Below the pieces are notes generated by a model. The model saw only the letters and a program-made list of their open reading frames with translations. It was not told the DNA's origin and made no database searches. A stretch of DNA of 64,000 nucleotides from Pipra filicauda (Eukaryota > Chordata > Aves > Passeriformes > Pipridae): positions 1,054,001-1,118,000 of the forward strand of contig NW_024104376.1 in NCBI RefSeq assembly GCF_003945595.2. Reading direction: 5' to 3'. This document shows, in pieces, positions 63,723 through 64,000 of this stretch (position 1 is its first letter; the number at the start of each line of letters is the position of its first letter). The position numbers and the translations under genes are program-made.

Positions 63723-64000
63723 TGGAGACCGTAGTGCCACGGTCCAAGGGGGGAGGGGAATGGGGCCATGACACAGCACAGACAGGTCCAGAGTCAAAGT
63801 AGAGGCGCAAATGGAAATGCTTTTATTGAGGTGTGCAGGGATTTTATGAGTTCAGGTGGGGAAAGGGCTAGAACATGGGGTGGAGCATGAGACAGACAAT
63901 CAGGGGAACAAATTGGGGTAGGGGCACAGGCAAAGGGGGAGGAACTGGGGAAGGAAAGGGTGAATCGTAACTGTCTCCTCTCTGCAGCTTTCTCAGCTAA
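63723..64000 (-). mobile_element. Endogenous retrovirus LTR, cut by the window edge
   Basis: Read on the minus strand, the sequence has a CATAAAAT promoter-like box (about 63842-63847). It is followed within about 20 bases by CAATAAAAG (about 63822-63829), a pairing common in avian ERV LTRs, where the polyadenylation signal sits near the TATA box. The 3' end may be the CA at 63724-63723, directly followed by a TTGGCGGGCTGTTCGGAT segment that partly resembles a tRNA primer-binding site. The 5' end of the LTR lies outside the window. The copy's completeness and class cannot be settled here. Confidence 0.5.
63822..63847 (-). promoter_or_regulatory. TATA-like box and AATAAA of the right-edge LTR
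   Basis: On the minus strand, ATAAAA (63847-63842) precedes AATAAA (63827-63822) by about 14 bases. The tight spacing suggests that the polyadenylation signal lies within or just upstream of the transcription start, as in several ERV groups. Activity is unknown. Confidence 0.4.

Noticed and set aside
1..64000. CRISPR arrays, tRNA or rRNA genes, bacterial operons
   Set aside because: No regularly spaced direct repeats, cloverleaf-type sequence or ribosomal sequence was noticed, and CR1 content shows the DNA is avian.

Overview
The window looks like non-coding nuclear DNA from a bird. The strongest evidence is a set of avian-type CR1 LINE fragments on both strands. Two of them end in the diagnostic 3' ATTCTATG-type terminus, and two others begin with its complement. 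There is also a solo LTR of the avian ERVL class that starts TGTCCT and ends AACCACAACA. No bacterial gene organisation, CRISPR array, rRNA or tRNA gene was seen, and no conventional single-exon gene is present. The long open frames (the longest is 160 codons) lack recognisable domains, apart from CR1 reverse-transcriptase pieces.

Layout. Positions 1-5,600 are AT-rich and unannotatable apart from an (AACC)n tract. Positions 5,600-13,020 hold one weak and three clear CR1 fragments: about 10,690 on plus, 11,311 on minus and 12,851 on minus. Positions 13,020-23,978 are mostly single-copy-looking. They include a long T/G-rich tract and three phase-compatible possible exons (15,779-18,995, plus strand) that I cannot assign to a gene. 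Positions 23,979-25,362 hold a solo ERVL LTR followed directly by a CR1 3' fragment on plus. Positions 25,363-42,570 contain old CR1/L3-like scraps (28,005 plus; 33,622 minus), a CR1 3' end at 31,092 minus, a 42-bp tandem repeat at 31,4xx, a 13-G homopolymer and a (TTTG)n tract. Positions 42,570-45,172 are the richest repeat block: a long decayed CR1 with its reverse-transcriptase core (minus), an unexplained GC-rich stretch and a possible hAT-type element. Positions 45,173-63,500 hold a perfect-looking 42-bp duplication, a CT-rich tract, another CR1 3' end (57,095 plus) and a few possible but unproven exons. The right edge (63,723 onward) appears to run into an endogenous-retrovirus LTR on the minus strand.

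No genes can be shown to work together here. The picture is intergenic or intronic avian DNA shaped by CR1 retroposition and ERV insertion. I did not find a convincing new biological system. The items most worth checking are the possible spliced gene at 15.8-19.0 kb, the LTR-like neighbourhood of the 42-bp repeats, and the unexplained GC-rich block beside the long CR1.
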